DNA of 64,000 bases, taken from Scalindua sp964344685. GTDB taxonomy: Bacteria > Planctomycetota > Brocadiia > Brocadiales > Scalinduaceae. Below the pieces are notes generated by a model. That model ran no database searches. It worked only from the letters and a program-made list of their open reading frames with translations, and was not told the DNA's origin. Below, piece after piece: positions 42,805-51,901 of this stretch. The stretch covers positions 124,001-188,000 of the forward strand of contig CAYFOK010000003.1 in NCBI GenBank assembly GCA_964344685.1, written 5' to 3'. A program made the translations under genes and the position numbers. Every line of letters starts with the position of its first letter. The stretch's first letter is position 1.

Positions 42805-42843
42805 AAATAACTTTTGTAAATTCATACGAGAGAAAAGTTATTT
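42805..42843. repeat. Inverted repeat upstream of yajQ
   Basis: AAATAACTTTT (42805-42815) and AAAAGTTATTT (42833-42843) are perfect 11-base inverted copies around 17 bases, ending 37 bases before the YajQ start. It may be an operator or a 5' leader hairpin. Confidence 0.45.
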
Positions 42844-42880
42844 AAACAAAAGTCTATTATACAATTCAGGAGACATTATT

Positions 42881-43375
42881 ATGGCAGACACACATTCACT
42901 TGACATTGTATGCAAGGTAGAAATGCACGAGGTTAAGAACGCGGTTGATCAGGCCAGAAAACAGCTTGCGGTTAGATATGATTTCAAAGGAAGTAAGTCT
43001 TCAATCACCTTAAACAAAGATAATTCCATAACTTTGATTGCCGATGATGATTATAAGCTTAAAAGTTTAACCGATATAGTAAAAGAAAAACTTGCAAAGA
43101 GGTCTGTTCCATCTAAAGCACTTGTTTTTGGAAAAACCGAAAATGCACTGGGAAATACTTTAAGACAGGTTATCACGTTTCAGTCAGGTATACCAATGGA
43201 CAAGGCCAAAGAAATGGTAAAATTCATTAAGGGTATGAAACTGAAAGTACAGTCACAAATCCAGGAAGACAAAATCCGGTTGTCAGGGAAAAAGATAGAT
43301 GATCTTCAGACTGTTATGCAGTCAATCAAAGACCAGGATTACGACTTTGCCGTTCAATTCGAAAATTACAAATAA
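42881..43375 (+). CDS. yajQ: YajQ-family nucleotide-binding protein
   Basis: The 164-residue protein starts SLDIVCKVEMHEVKNAVDQA and contains RYDFKGSKSSI and the late KMKLKVQSQIQEDKIRLSGKK-type segment (GMKLKVQSQIQ…RLSGKKIDDLQ) that define the YajQ family. Members bind nucleotides, in some species cyclic di-GMP, and act as adaptors for transcription factors. Length and start are standard; AGGAGA lies 11 bases upstream. It is transcribed away from nikR. Confidence 0.93.
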   Translation: MADTHSLDIVCKVEMHEVKNAVDQARKQLAVRYDFKGSKSSITLNKDNSITLIADDDYKLKSLTDIVKEKLAKRSVPSKALVFGKTENALGNTLRQVITFQSGIPMDKAKEMVKFIKGMKLKVQSQIQEDKIRLSGKKIDDLQTVMQSIKDQDYDFAVQFENYK

Positions 43376-43395
43376 AGCCTACATAAACTCTATCC

Positions 43396-43857
43396 CTATA
43401 TCCTTACTCCAACCTTTTTAAACTCTTTTTCACTGTACAGCATTACGTAATCATCAAGGCCGGTTTTCTCTTTTATGCTGTTTATAACGTTTTCACACTC
43501 CTCATCCGTGTAACCATGGATCATGGTAAATACGTTATATTCCCAACCGGGAAATGTCGGACGTTCATAACAGTGTGTAACCTCTTCAAAGGCTGCCATG
43601 ATTTTTCCGCACTCATCCACCTTCTCCTGAGGAACTTTCCATACGGTCATTGCATTGGAGTTTATCCCTATCTTCCTGTGAGCGATAGAAGCTGCAAGAC
43701 GTCTTATCTTTCCGCTCTCCAAGAGAGCCTTTAATCTGTCTATAACTTCTTCCTCAGTCATGCCCAATGCATCGGCTATGTCTTTGTATGGGGTCTTTGT
43801 CAGGGGCAAACCTTCCTGAGTATATTTAATCAGTTTAATATCTAAATCTTCTGTCAT
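43396..43857 (-). CDS. ahbB: Siroheme decarboxylase subunit AhbB
   Basis: AhbA and AhbB decarboxylate siroheme to 12,18-didecarboxysiroheme in alternative heme synthesis; homologues (NirD/L/G/H) work in heme d1 synthesis. The 153-residue protein has an AsnC/Lrp-like helix-turn-helix (GLPLTKTPYKDIADALGMTEEEVIDRL) and the ligand domain with IRRLAASIAHRKIGINSNAMTVWKVP, HCYERPTFPGWEYNVFTMIHG and ECENVI. The AhbB-type IAHRK and HCYERP motifs separate it from its neighbour. It is the last gene of the ferredoxin protein-ahbA-ahbB operon; it converges with yajQ. Confidence 0.88.
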   Translation of the reverse strand: MTEDLDIKLIKYTQEGLPLTKTPYKDIADALGMTEEEVIDRLKALLESGKIRRLAASIAHRKIGINSNAMTVWKVPQEKVDECGKIMAAFEEVTHCYERPTFPGWEYNVFTMIHGYTDEECENVINSIKEKTGLDDYVMLYSEKEFKKVGVRI

Positions 43858-43904
43858 ATATAATCCTTTTCTGTATATTTGTCATTCCCGCAGAAACAAC
43901 GGTT

Positions 43905-44372
43905 TTAGTATATTTTAAACTTCACGCCTATTTTAAATTTCTTAGTCGTTGGCAGCATGCGGACATCAAAGCCTGTGCGGTCCTCTATCTCTTTAATATT
44001 TTCTTCAAGCTTTTCCTGCGATGGCGCCGACATAGTAAACCAGATATTGAGGGGAAGTTCTTTGTTCTTCCCTTTTCTTAAATAATTATGGGAAACGCCA
44101 CTGTATCCGTTTATTACCTCGGCGACATCATCAATGCTTTCATCCGGTACCTGCATAGCGGCAAGTGTCGCAGAGTTTCCAACAGCCTGGGTATTTATGA
44201 TAGGAGCAAGACGGCGGACATATTTACCATCAATCATGGCTTTTATTCTTTCAATAACCAGATCTTCATCAAGGTCCAGTTCATTGGCAATATCAAGAAA
44301 AGGCTTGTGTGTCAACGGAATATTTGTTTGAAGCCTCTGTAGTATTTTTTTATCAGTTTCACTTAATGACAT
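43905..44372 (-). CDS. ahbA: Siroheme decarboxylase subunit AhbA
   Basis: The 155-residue partner of AhbB has the same Lrp-like layout: IPLTHKPFLDIANELDLDEDLVIERIKAM, then VRRLAPIINTQAVGNSATLAAMQVP, YSGVSHNYLRKGKNKELPLNIWFTMSA and a TGFDVRMLPTTKKFKIGVKF end. The HNYLR motif is typical of AhbA. It lies 47 bases upstream of ahbB and 62 bases downstream of the sulfite-reductase-like protein. In an organism packed with heme proteins this pathway is probably essential. Confidence 0.88.
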   Translation of the reverse strand: MSLSETDKKILQRLQTNIPLTHKPFLDIANELDLDEDLVIERIKAMIDGKYVRRLAPIINTQAVGNSATLAAMQVPDESIDDVAEVINGYSGVSHNYLRKGKNKELPLNIWFTMSAPSQEKLEENIKEIEDRTGFDVRMLPTTKKFKIGVKFKIY

Positions 44373-44434
44373 TTTATTAAATTTTCCACCTTTTAGAAAA
44401 AATGTAAGGAATTAACTCGACAGTTATTTTACGC

Positions 44435-45469
44435 CTAATTATGTATTCCCGAATGTAATATTTCTTTATCATCCACCTGTTCACGTGAAAGATCTTTATT
44501 ACCCTTTAACCTTCTTTTAAACTCTCCAATACCAATTTTTCTCACCAGTTCTCCAAAACGTTTCTCTTTCTTTTCATTCAGTATTGCGTCTACACACACA
44601 TCAAGAGCGTTAAGCACTTCAGTTTCATCTGCAAAATCGATGAGATCTTCTGCAAATCGAGGATGTCTGCCCAGCTTGCCGCCAATCATTACACGGAAAC
44701 ATTTTTTCTCTGTCTTTATAGTACCTGTCGGGCATACCTCGGCACACAGACCACAGTGCAGACAACGATCATAATTAATTGTAACAACCTTTTTTCCGTT
44801 CTCCTGCTGTTCGGTATTTCCGTCTCCTGCCTCTCCCCGCGGTTGATTTGACATTCCAGAGATCCTGATAGCACCCTCTTTGCAAGCCCTTAGACAATTC
44901 CCACAACCGTTACACTCAAAATTATCATCAACGTATACCTTAGCTCTAACGTGTACGCCAAAATCCCTGATCTGGGGCATCGAACAGCAATTCGGGCAGC
45001 TGGATATCGCAATCTTCAATCTCTGGTGAGGCAGGATTTTACCGTCTATCCTGCTAATCAGCTTCTTACTGAATTCTATCTCTCTGAGCCTGTTCTTAAT
45101 TTTCTGTTGAAGCCCTTTGATGCCTGCTATCAGAAACGGACACTCAACATCCTCTCCACGGCATATTTCGATGTTATACATAGCCGGATATCCGTCTTCC
45201 TCAACATACTCATCTGATCTTTTCAGGATTTCATACTTATCTTCACCCGCCTTTGAGTCCAGAGAGAACGGATTTGTGTTAATCACACCTTTATCACTTT
45301 TAACACTTCCGGTACCCATAAAGCTTGCCTTCGCGTCTTCAACGTCTTCCACGGTTACAATACTCTTCCCTTTTTCGCTGGCACGCTTTTCGATCTTTGA
45401 ACGGGCCATTCTCCGTACAAATACGGGTATTTTTTCAAGCCTTAAACTTGCCTCTTCATCCCATTCCAT
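44435..45469 (-). CDS. PCP_red/sulfite-reductase-like 4Fe-4S protein
   Basis: A 344-residue iron-sulfur protein with three parts. Residues 1-50 (WDEEASLRLEKIPVFVRRMARSKIE…) form a PCP_red-type domain as at the end of the protochlorophyllide reductase ChlB/BchB. A central segment has the siroheme-reductase cluster motif SSCPNCCSMPQIRDFG. Two ferredoxin motifs follow (CNGCGNCLRACKEGAI and CLHCGLCAEVCPTGTI). It lacks the N-terminal half of a true sulfite or nitrite reductase, so it is more likely an electron-transfer or small siroheme protein. Being first in the operon with ahbA and ahbB, it may supply electrons to, or bind, a siroheme-derived intermediate. Confidence 0.82.
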   Translation of the reverse strand: MEWDEEASLRLEKIPVFVRRMARSKIEKRASEKGKSIVTVEDVEDAKASFMGTGSVKSDKGVINTNPFSLDSKAGEDKYEILKRSDEYVEEDGYPAMYNIEICRGEDVECPFLIAGIKGLQQKIKNRLREIEFSKKLISRIDGKILPHQRLKIAISSCPNCCSMPQIRDFGVHVRAKVYVDDNFECNGCGNCLRACKEGAIRISGMSNQPRGEAGDGNTEQQENGKKVVTINYDRCLHCGLCAEVCPTGTIKTEKKCFRVMIGGKLGRHPRFAEDLIDFADETEVLNALDVCVDAILNEKKEKRFGELVRKIGIGEFKRRLKGNKDLSREQVDDKEILHSGIHN

Positions 45470-45600
45470 GAAACTTTAACTCCACTAAAACCGGAAAACA
45501 CTCTAAAAACAACGCCTTTACAGTCGTATACCTGGAAATTATAAAAAACTTCATTATATTTTATACTAACTTATAGTCAAACAAAAACTAGAAGTACATT

Positions 45601-46281
45601 CTATTTGAGGGTATTTTCAAGGTAGGATATTATGTTTTTTGCAATCTCTGATTTGCCTTTTAATGGTTTAGGTGTTTTACTGTCACCAGCAACCATATAT
45701 GCGATATGACTTTTGCTGGAAATGTTTTTGTAATCGTTTGCCACGATCACATTGGCTCTGCTCTTTTTCAAAAATCTTCTGGCAGTTTTTATCAGATCAG
45801 CTTTTGTCCTGTTTACCTCTAATTTAAAACCCACAAGCAGTGCATCCGGCCACATATCCCTGATAATAGCTATAACCTTTGGTGTTTTTACCAACCTGAG
45901 CAACCATTCTTTCTTCTTTGAAGGTGTTTTGTCGGGTTTAGTTCTGAAAGGCACATAATCTGCTACTGCCATAGCGTGCACAATGGCATCAAATTTCTTT
46001 TTATTCAATTTTTCCCGAATAACATTAACCAGATCATCATTCGTTTCAATTTCGATCAACTTAAGCTGTGAAGGTTTAATGTCATTACGGTCTTGAATAA
46101 CAGGAAGCATACTTTCGGCTCCGTATACATATGTAACAACCGCACCGTAACTCATTGCTACATACGCTATTTCACTGCCGAGTTTCCCTGTTGACGTGTT
46201 AGTTATATAACGAACAGCATCCAGATAGCCGCGTGTTGAACCGGCTGTAATAAGAATGTTTTTCTTTTTAAGGAGGGGCAT
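45601..46281 (-). CDS. coaB: Phosphopantothenate--cysteine ligase (CoaB, stand-alone)
   Basis: The protein matches the C-terminal half of the bifunctional Dfp/CoaBC: LITAGSTRGYLDAVRYITNTSTGKLGSEIA at the start, DAIVHAMAVADYVP in the middle, then LVGFKLEV and a RANVIVANDY-type segment (RANVIVANDYKNI). It would join cysteine to phosphopantothenate for coenzyme A. In most bacteria the decarboxylase CoaC is fused in front; here the product is only 226 residues and starts at the CoaB domain, so CoaC must be encoded elsewhere. It is separated by 131 bases from the upstream iron-sulfur gene and by 103 from the peptidase operon. Confidence 0.88.
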   Translation of the reverse strand: MPLLKKKNILITAGSTRGYLDAVRYITNTSTGKLGSEIAYVAMSYGAVVTYVYGAESMLPVIQDRNDIKPSQLKLIEIETNDDLVNVIREKLNKKKFDAIVHAMAVADYVPFRTKPDKTPSKKKEWLLRLVKTPKVIAIIRDMWPDALLVGFKLEVNRTKADLIKTARRFLKKSRANVIVANDYKNISSKSHIAYMVAGDSKTPKPLKGKSEIAKNIISYLENTLK

Positions 46282-46384
46282 TTAATGTCTCTAATCCTGT
46301 AAATGCTAGATATCAAAGAGAACTTTTGAGGTTGATAGCAGACAGCCAGGCTACAAATATCCGTTATCATCAAGTGTCTATCAG

Positions 46385-47902
46385 TTATTCCTGTTCATTT
46401 TTCAACTCAATAGTATTTACTTCTCCAAATTCAGTCAATGGTTTATCAAATTGTCCCTTATCGCCGATAACGAGCAATTTGATATCATCAGGATGTAAAT
46501 ACTCTTTTGCCACACGAGCTATATCTTCTTTAGTAACTGCCTTTATATTATCTACATAGGTGTCAAGATAGTCTAATGGCAAACCTTCATATTCTATCCC
46601 TACCATTTGGCCAACAATACTGGAACTTGATGTAAATTTAAAGATAAACTGGTTTATATATGTATCCTTTGCCAGCTCTAATTCATCATCATCAACGTAT
46701 TCCTCCCTTATTCTCCTTACCTCATCCAGTGCAAAGTTTATAGCTTTTACTGTAGACTCACTCTTAGTCTGGCACGATGCGAAGAAGAAACCAAGATCCC
46801 TCGGCGTATGAAATCCACTGTACGCTGAATATGCCAACCCTTCGTCTGAACGGACTTTACTTGGTATTCTGGAAGTAAAGCTTCCCCCCCCAAGGATAAA
46901 GTTCATTATCTTGATCGGAAAATAGTCTTTACTTAACCGGTTGATGCCTAAGTGGCCAAAAACTACACTGGCCTGGTTTACATCTTTGTAAATATAATTT
47001 ATGGACCTCTGGAATTTTTTCTCTACTGCTGGCACTTCCGGAAAATCTATCTCTTTTTTTTCCCAATCTGCAAAAACTACCTTAAGCTTTTCTAATATTT
47101 CCTGAGTCTCAAAATCGCCTGATATACCCATAATAACATTGTTTGGGCAAAAGTACTTTTTATGAAAAGCGATCATGTCATCTCTGGTTATGTTTTCTAC
47201 GGTATCTTTATACCCTATAATTTTTCTACTGTACGGATGGTCTGCCTTATACATTATCTTCCTGAACTCTCTGAAAATGATCTTTCTGGGAGTATCATTT
47301 TCTCTTCTGATATCTTCCAGTATTTCATCTTTCTCCTTCCTGATCATATCCTCCCGAAAAGCTGGATTCATCAGCACATCCGCAAAAACCTCCAGACCTT
47401 TGTCAATGTCCTTCTTCATTGTAGAGAGGGACGCGCTGCCTGATTCTCTGCTAATCCCCGTCTCAACAGATGCGGCAATAAATTCCAACTCTTCATTCAT
47501 CTGTTCCGGTGTTCTTGATTTCGTACCTCCTCTTCTCATTACACTGCCAACCAGATTTGCAAGTCCTGCTTTTTCTGCAGGCTCATAAACGGCACCCGTC
47601 CTGAAATGAGCAGAAATTTTAAATAGAGGCAATTCATGGTCTTCAAGAAGATAGAGGATCATGCCATTGTCTAAAACCAATCTTTCAGGCTTTGGTGGAG
47701 TAAACTCAACCGGTATGTATTCAAACTCAGATACTATCTTCGCTCCTTCAGATTGAGGAGCAGTCATAACAGGCTCAATCGCCTGTCCGCTGTGTTCATC
47801 ATACGCAAAAAGCATTTTCGCCTGTCCGACAGCAAAACCTGACAATATGAGAATCAAAACAAATAGATGGCTTAGTGAAAAATTAACTCCCCTTATTTTC
47901 AT
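46385..47902 (-). CDS. M16-family protein, probably non-catalytic partner
   Basis: A 505-residue secreted protein (signal segment about residues 10-27) with two M16 zinc-peptidase repeats. The position of the HxxEH motif reads GLANLVGSVMRRGG, so the zinc ligands are lost. The arrangement of the fold is otherwise intact (VETGISRESGSASLSTMKKDIDKGL; PYSRKIIGY; GISGDFE; VFGHLGINR). The gene overlaps the upstream catalytic gene by 20 bases, which fits a heterodimer in which this subunit shapes the chamber, as in mitochondrial processing peptidase. Confidence 0.9.
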   Translation of the reverse strand: MKIRGVNFSLSHLFVLILILSGFAVGQAKMLFAYDEHSGQAIEPVMTAPQSEGAKIVSEFEYIPVEFTPPKPERLVLDNGMILYLLEDHELPLFKISAHFRTGAVYEPAEKAGLANLVGSVMRRGGTKSRTPEQMNEELEFIAASVETGISRESGSASLSTMKKDIDKGLEVFADVLMNPAFREDMIRKEKDEILEDIRRENDTPRKIIFREFRKIMYKADHPYSRKIIGYKDTVENITRDDMIAFHKKYFCPNNVIMGISGDFETQEILEKLKVVFADWEKKEIDFPEVPAVEKKFQRSINYIYKDVNQASVVFGHLGINRLSKDYFPIKIMNFILGGGSFTSRIPSKVRSDEGLAYSAYSGFHTPRDLGFFFASCQTKSESTVKAINFALDEVRRIREEYVDDDELELAKDTYINQFIFKFTSSSSIVGQMVGIEYEGLPLDYLDTYVDNIKAVTKEDIARVAKEYLHPDDIKLLVIGDKGQFDKPLTEFGEVNTIELKNEQE

Positions 47903-49400
47903 GAGCTGCTTCCTTTCCTTTCTTTTTGTTATTCACTAAGATTGCTACCGTTCTGTTGGTCCTGATAAAATATTTGTTTGCAACACGCATAATATCCTCC
48001 GGAGTCACAGCAACAGTTTTTTCAACAAGCGTATTAATGTATCTCCATCCGTAAATTGCTTCGTATGAAGATATTTCACTTGCCAGTCCTGATGCTGATT
48101 CCAGACTCCTTATAAAATCGGCTTCTAACTGGTTCTTAATTTTTTGTAATTCATGGTCAGTTACAGGTGTTGTTTTCAGCTTTTCCAGCTCTTCGTAAAT
48201 CGCTTTTTCAACCTCTTCAGCCGTATGAGGGTGTCGTGGTGAAGCGAAGAAGATAAAAGTGTCGGCATACTTGGATGGCCCACCATACGCATGAGCCATT
48301 ATTGCCATACGCTTCTCTTCTATCAAGCTTTTATATAACCTAGAAGTCCTCCCATTTGAAAGAATTGCCGAGATAACATCAAATACATATTGATCAGGAT
48401 GGCCAACTGCAGGTTTATGGTAAGCAATAGACAAAACTGGATTAGCGTCATATTCCACATAAACTCTACGTTCTCCAATTTGTTCAGGTTCCACAGTCGT
48501 AACTTCCGGTGGTGGAGGCTGGCGCTGGATGTCACCAAAATATTTTTCAATAAGCCTGATGACTTCATCCGGATTTATGTCCCCAACAACAACTATAACC
48601 GCATTGTTCGGTGAATAGTATTGCTTAAAATATTTGGCAACTTCAGACTTTTTCATATTTTCAATATCTGACATCCAACCTATAACAGGCCAGCCGTATG
48701 GGTGAGCCGTAAAAGTGGCTGCATTCAGTTGCTCTAGTAACAGGCCGAACGGACTGTTTTCCGTACGAAGACGCCTCTCTTCCATTACAACGTCCCTTTC
48801 AGAATAAAATTCTCTCAAAACCAGGTTTTTCATCCGGTCAGACTCCATAAACGCCCACAATTCAAGTCTGTTTGCCGGCAAGTTACAATAATAGTACGTT
48901 GCATCGTTCCCTGTAGATGCATTAAGTCCAGTAGCTCCATTTTTGAGATAAATAGACCACATTTCGTCCTTAACGATTAAATCCTTCTGTTTTTTCCAGA
49001 CTTCTTCCAATTCCTCCTGCAATCTTTTTAATTTTTCACTATCTGTATCGCTTCCTTTAGACTCTTCAGCTGTAATTCCAGAGATGAGTTCATCCTCTTT
49101 TGCCAGAAGAGGCTTCTCGCTATCATAATCTTTGGTCCCGAAAATCTCTGTACCCTTAAACATCATGTGTTCAAACAGGTGAGATGCGCCTGTGATCCCC
49201 GGATGTTCATTTACAGAGCCAACCTTGTAGACAATTCGGAGTGAAACTATTGGAACATCGTGTTTCTCCAGCATTAATAATTTTATACCATTGTCGAGTG
49301 TGTGCTCTCTTACATCAAGTTTCAGTTTTTGGCCAAAGGTGTTTACGCAAAAAAAGAGTATTACTGAAACTACAAGAATTTTTATTCTGAACTTCTTCAT
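47883..49400 (-). CDS. M16-family zinc peptidase (catalytic subunit)
   Basis: A 505-residue secreted peptidase. The signal peptide is residues 1-23. The inverted zinc motif HLFEH lies at residues 74-78 (GASHLFEHMMFKGTE) and the third ligand is the Glu in ERDVVMEERR. An acidic coiled insert (about residues 95-135, with many E and K) lies between them, longer than usual. The second repeat holds AHPYGWPVIGWMSDIENM and VVVGDINPDEV. It probably degrades peptides in the periplasm together with the overlapping non-catalytic gene downstream. Confidence 0.93.
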   Translation of the reverse strand: MKKFRIKILVVSVILFFCVNTFGQKLKLDVREHTLDNGIKLLMLEKHDVPIVSLRIVYKVGSVNEHPGITGASHLFEHMMFKGTEIFGTKDYDSEKPLLAKEDELISGITAEESKGSDTDSEKLKRLQEELEEVWKKQKDLIVKDEMWSIYLKNGATGLNASTGNDATYYYCNLPANRLELWAFMESDRMKNLVLREFYSERDVVMEERRLRTENSPFGLLLEQLNAATFTAHPYGWPVIGWMSDIENMKKSEVAKYFKQYYSPNNAVIVVVGDINPDEVIRLIEKYFGDIQRQPPPPEVTTVEPEQIGERRVYVEYDANPVLSIAYHKPAVGHPDQYVFDVISAILSNGRTSRLYKSLIEEKRMAIMAHAYGGPSKYADTFIFFASPRHPHTAEEVEKAIYEELEKLKTTPVTDHELQKIKNQLEADFIRSLESASGLASEISSYEAIYGWRYINTLVEKTVAVTPEDIMRVANKYFIRTNRTVAILVNNKKKGKEAAHENKGS

Positions 49401-49602
49401 CTAAAAGCTCTCCTCTCTATTGATTTATTGCAGGAGTGAATAGGGAGTATATATAAACTTCCACTTTTTCTATCTTTTCAAGACTTTAAATATTGCTACA
49501 ACAGTTTCACAAATAAAGTTCCCCGCCAAGTTGCGATAACCACCTACAAACCTTCATTTGACATTAAAAAGCGGAAAAACTATTGCGAGCAGGATAAATT
49601 AC

Positions 49603-49899
49603 TTACTCATACCAGAACCCGCAATTATCCTTCAGATGTGAAAAGTGATCTCTATTACTGAATGGGTATAATTTACACATATGGGGTCTACGATCATGCT
49701 CTTTGCAGATTGCATAGCCGTTTTCATCAAATAAAAGGCTGGGACATCGTATCGAAGTATGGCAGCAACCGCCACATCGTTTACATTCTCCTTTTCTTTT
49801 CTCTACTGATCGTGTAACCTCTTTTTTATGAAAGAAGTAATAACACCATCGCCATATCTGATGTCTGAGAGATGGAATAAAGATATCTATTTTTTGCAA
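49603..49899 (-). CDS. YkgJ-family cysteine cluster protein
   Basis: A 98-residue protein with CKRCGGCCHTSIRCP in the middle, then CKEHDRRPHMCKLYPFS and a final CGFWYE. This is the CxxCGxCC cluster of the YkgJ family, a putative zinc or Fe-S binding module. The frame starts at TTG 49899 with AAAGGAAG upstream; no in-frame ATG precedes the cluster. It is monocistronic and diverges from rplM. Confidence 0.8.
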   Translation of the reverse strand: MQKIDIFIPSLRHQIWRWCYYFFHKKEVTRSVEKRKGECKRCGGCCHTSIRCPSLLFDENGYAICKEHDRRPHMCKLYPFSNRDHFSHLKDNCGFWYE

Positions 49900-49965
49900 A
49901 ATACACTTCCTTTCTTTTTAAAAGTGCTATTTTAGTAACTTTCTTGATTAAATCAAATAAAAACA

Positions 49966-49994
49966 TTGACAGGTCCCTGCTTGTATGATATATG
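49966..49994 (+). promoter_or_regulatory. Sigma-70 promoter for rplM-rpsI
   Basis: TTGACA (49966-49971), 17 bases, TATATG (49989-49994), with TATGAT and GATAAT overlapping just downstream. It lies about 75 bases before the rplM start and points toward it. Confidence 0.55.
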
Positions 49995-50068
49995 ATAATG
50001 TTTAAATTCTTCGAGATAAAATAATAATATTGACACGTTTGATTCAATTTTTTGAGATTCACACAATT

Positions 50069-50500
50069 ATGACTAAGACTTTTGTAGCAAAAAAGGAAGA
50101 TGTACAAAGAGAATGGTATGTAATTGATGCCACAGACAAAGTCCTGGGAAGAATGGCTAGCCGTATTGCTATGATACTTCAGGGAAAAACAAAACCTATA
50201 TATACACCGCATGTTGATACCGGTGACTTTGTTATTGTTACCAACGCAGAAAAATTCAAATTAACCGGTAACAAGATGAATGATAAGGTCTACTATACAC
50301 ATTCAGGCTACCCTGGCGGGTTCAAGGAACATCCTATAAAGAAATGGATGGAAAAGCATCCGGATAGAGTGGTGCATTTAGCAGTAAAAAGGATGATGCC
50401 AAAAACAAAACTGGGTAGGGCAATGCTTAAAAAATTGAAGGTTTTTCCAGGTCCGGATCATTCTCACGAGGCCCAACAACCTAAAACTCTGGAAATTTAA
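50069..50500 (+). CDS. rplM: 50S ribosomal protein L13
   Basis: A 143-residue L13. Typical segments are REWYVIDATDKVLGRMASRIAM, PIYTPHVDTGDFVIVTNAEK, KVYYTHSGYPGGFKE and the PKTKLGRAMLKKLKVFPGPDHSHEAQQP end. ATG 50069 is the normal start; an upstream in-frame codon at 50030 would add 13 residues not found in L13. rpsI follows after 17 bases, the usual rplM-rpsI pair. Confidence 0.97.
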   Translation: MTKTFVAKKEDVQREWYVIDATDKVLGRMASRIAMILQGKTKPIYTPHVDTGDFVIVTNAEKFKLTGNKMNDKVYYTHSGYPGGFKEHPIKKWMEKHPDRVVHLAVKRMMPKTKLGRAMLKKLKVFPGPDHSHEAQQPKTLEI

Positions 50501-50517
50501 TAATTATAAGGAACAAA

Positions 50518-50916
50518 ATGTCTGACGAAACAAAATTCATATGGGGCACTGGCAGACGCAAGACATCTGTCGCAAGGGCCAGAATCAGAAAAGGTACCGG
50601 AAAGTTTATGGTAAACCGCAAAGAACTTGATGTATACTTTGGCAGGGACCGTGATAAGTTTGTAGCCCTCCAACCATTAAAGGCTACTAAAACTGACGGG
50701 CAGTATGACGTTTTCGTAAATGTCCAGGGTGGAGGCTTGACTGGTCAGGCTGGAGCTATTTCACTGGGAATCTCCAGGGCCCTTTTCAAAGCTGATCAGG
50801 AACTTGCGGAAAGCTTAAGGGATGCCAGCCTCTTGACTCGAGACAGCAGGATGAAAGAGCGGAAAAAATACGGTAAAAAGGGTGCAAGAGCAAGCTTCCA
50901 GTGGACAAAGAGATAA
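50518..50916 (+). CDS. rpsI: 30S ribosomal protein S9
   Basis: A 132-residue S9 with WGTGRRKTSVARARIRKGTGK at the start, INVQGGG-type VNVQGGGLTGQAGAISLGISRAL and the C-terminal TRDSRMKERKKYGKKGARASFQWTKR. The final Lys-Arg pair, which contacts tRNA in the P site, is present. It is cotranscribed with rplM and converges with an epimerase gene. Confidence 0.97.
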   Translation: MSDETKFIWGTGRRKTSVARARIRKGTGKFMVNRKELDVYFGRDRDKFVALQPLKATKTDGQYDVFVNVQGGGLTGQAGAISLGISRALFKADQELAESLRDASLLTRDSRMKERKKYGKKGARASFQWTKR

Positions 50917-50947
50917 CGGCTTACATTTCAACACATAAATTATTACC

Positions 50948-51892
50948 TCAGGACAGCTGCTTTCTTCTTTCCTCGTAGAATGACGTTGTCAGCTTTATTC
51001 CTTCCCTAAATTCAACTTTAGGGCTCCAACCCAGGCCTTTAACTGCTTTAGAGTTATTTAAGCAGATCCTGTCGATCTCTCCCGGGCGCTTCTCGTCAAA
51101 CAGAGGCTCTACGCTAAGACCCAAGGCGTCTCTGACTGATTCGAAGACTTCTATATCTTTTATTTCTTTACCCCAACCCAGATTATAACACTCCCCTTCC
51201 GATTGAATCTGGCCAAACATAGCTCTCATATTTGCATCTACCAGGTCACCTACATAGACATAGTCTCTTGTCTTTGTCCCATCACCAAAAATAGTCGGCT
51301 GCTTACCATCAAACATCTGTTCTGTGAATATGGCTACAACACCGGCTTCGCCATGAGGGTCTTGCCTGGGACCGTAAACGTTCGGATACCGCAATATAAT
51401 ATATGGAAGGTTGTACGTTTGCCTGAAAACAAACAAATAATGTTCAACTGTGTGTTTACTCACACCGTACTGCGACTGGGGATCTATTAAATGGTTTTCA
51501 TCTACTGGCAGATATCTGGGTTCGCCATATACAGCACCACCTGTAGAAGCATATATGAAACGCTTTACATTATACTTTCTTGATACGTTTATCAGATTCA
51601 GGGAACCCATTATGTTTACCTGTGCGTCAAATATCGGATCCCTGACAGACCTTCTCAAGTCAACTTGTGCAGCATGATGGTTGACAAAATCGGGCCTTTC
51701 CTCCTCAAAGATTTTCTCCAGACTTTCTGTATTACCTATATCATCTTTATAGAAAGTCGCCTTTGAATTAATATTTTCTTCCTTACCGGTAGTCAGGTTA
51801 TCAATTATTACAACATCGTACCCTTGAGAAATTAAATTATCCACAAGATGAGATGCAATAAACCCGGCACCGCCAGTTACCAGTATTTTCAT
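50948..51892 (-). CDS. NAD-dependent sugar epimerase (UDP-glucose 4-epimerase type)
   Basis: A 314-residue extended short-chain dehydrogenase. The NAD motif is GGAGFIASHL, the catalytic residues are in YASTGGAVYG and YGVSK, and NHHAAQVDLRRSVRDP, RYPNVYGPRQDPHGEAGVVAIF and TRDYVYVGDLVDA are typical of the GalE/RmlB-like group used in cell-envelope sugar synthesis. The exact sugar is not certain. It starts 9 bases after the stop of the cytochrome lipoprotein gene, so the two share a transcript. Confidence 0.92.
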   Translation of the reverse strand: MKILVTGGAGFIASHLVDNLISQGYDVVIIDNLTTGKEENINSKATFYKDDIGNTESLEKIFEEERPDFVNHHAAQVDLRRSVRDPIFDAQVNIMGSLNLINVSRKYNVKRFIYASTGGAVYGEPRYLPVDENHLIDPQSQYGVSKHTVEHYLFVFRQTYNLPYIILRYPNVYGPRQDPHGEAGVVAIFTEQMFDGKQPTIFGDGTKTRDYVYVGDLVDANMRAMFGQIQSEGECYNLGWGKEIKDIEVFESVRDALGLSVEPLFDEKRPGEIDRICLNNSKAVKGLGWSPKVEFREGIKLTTSFYEERRKQLS

Positions 51893-51901
51893 GGTTTTTC
51901 T

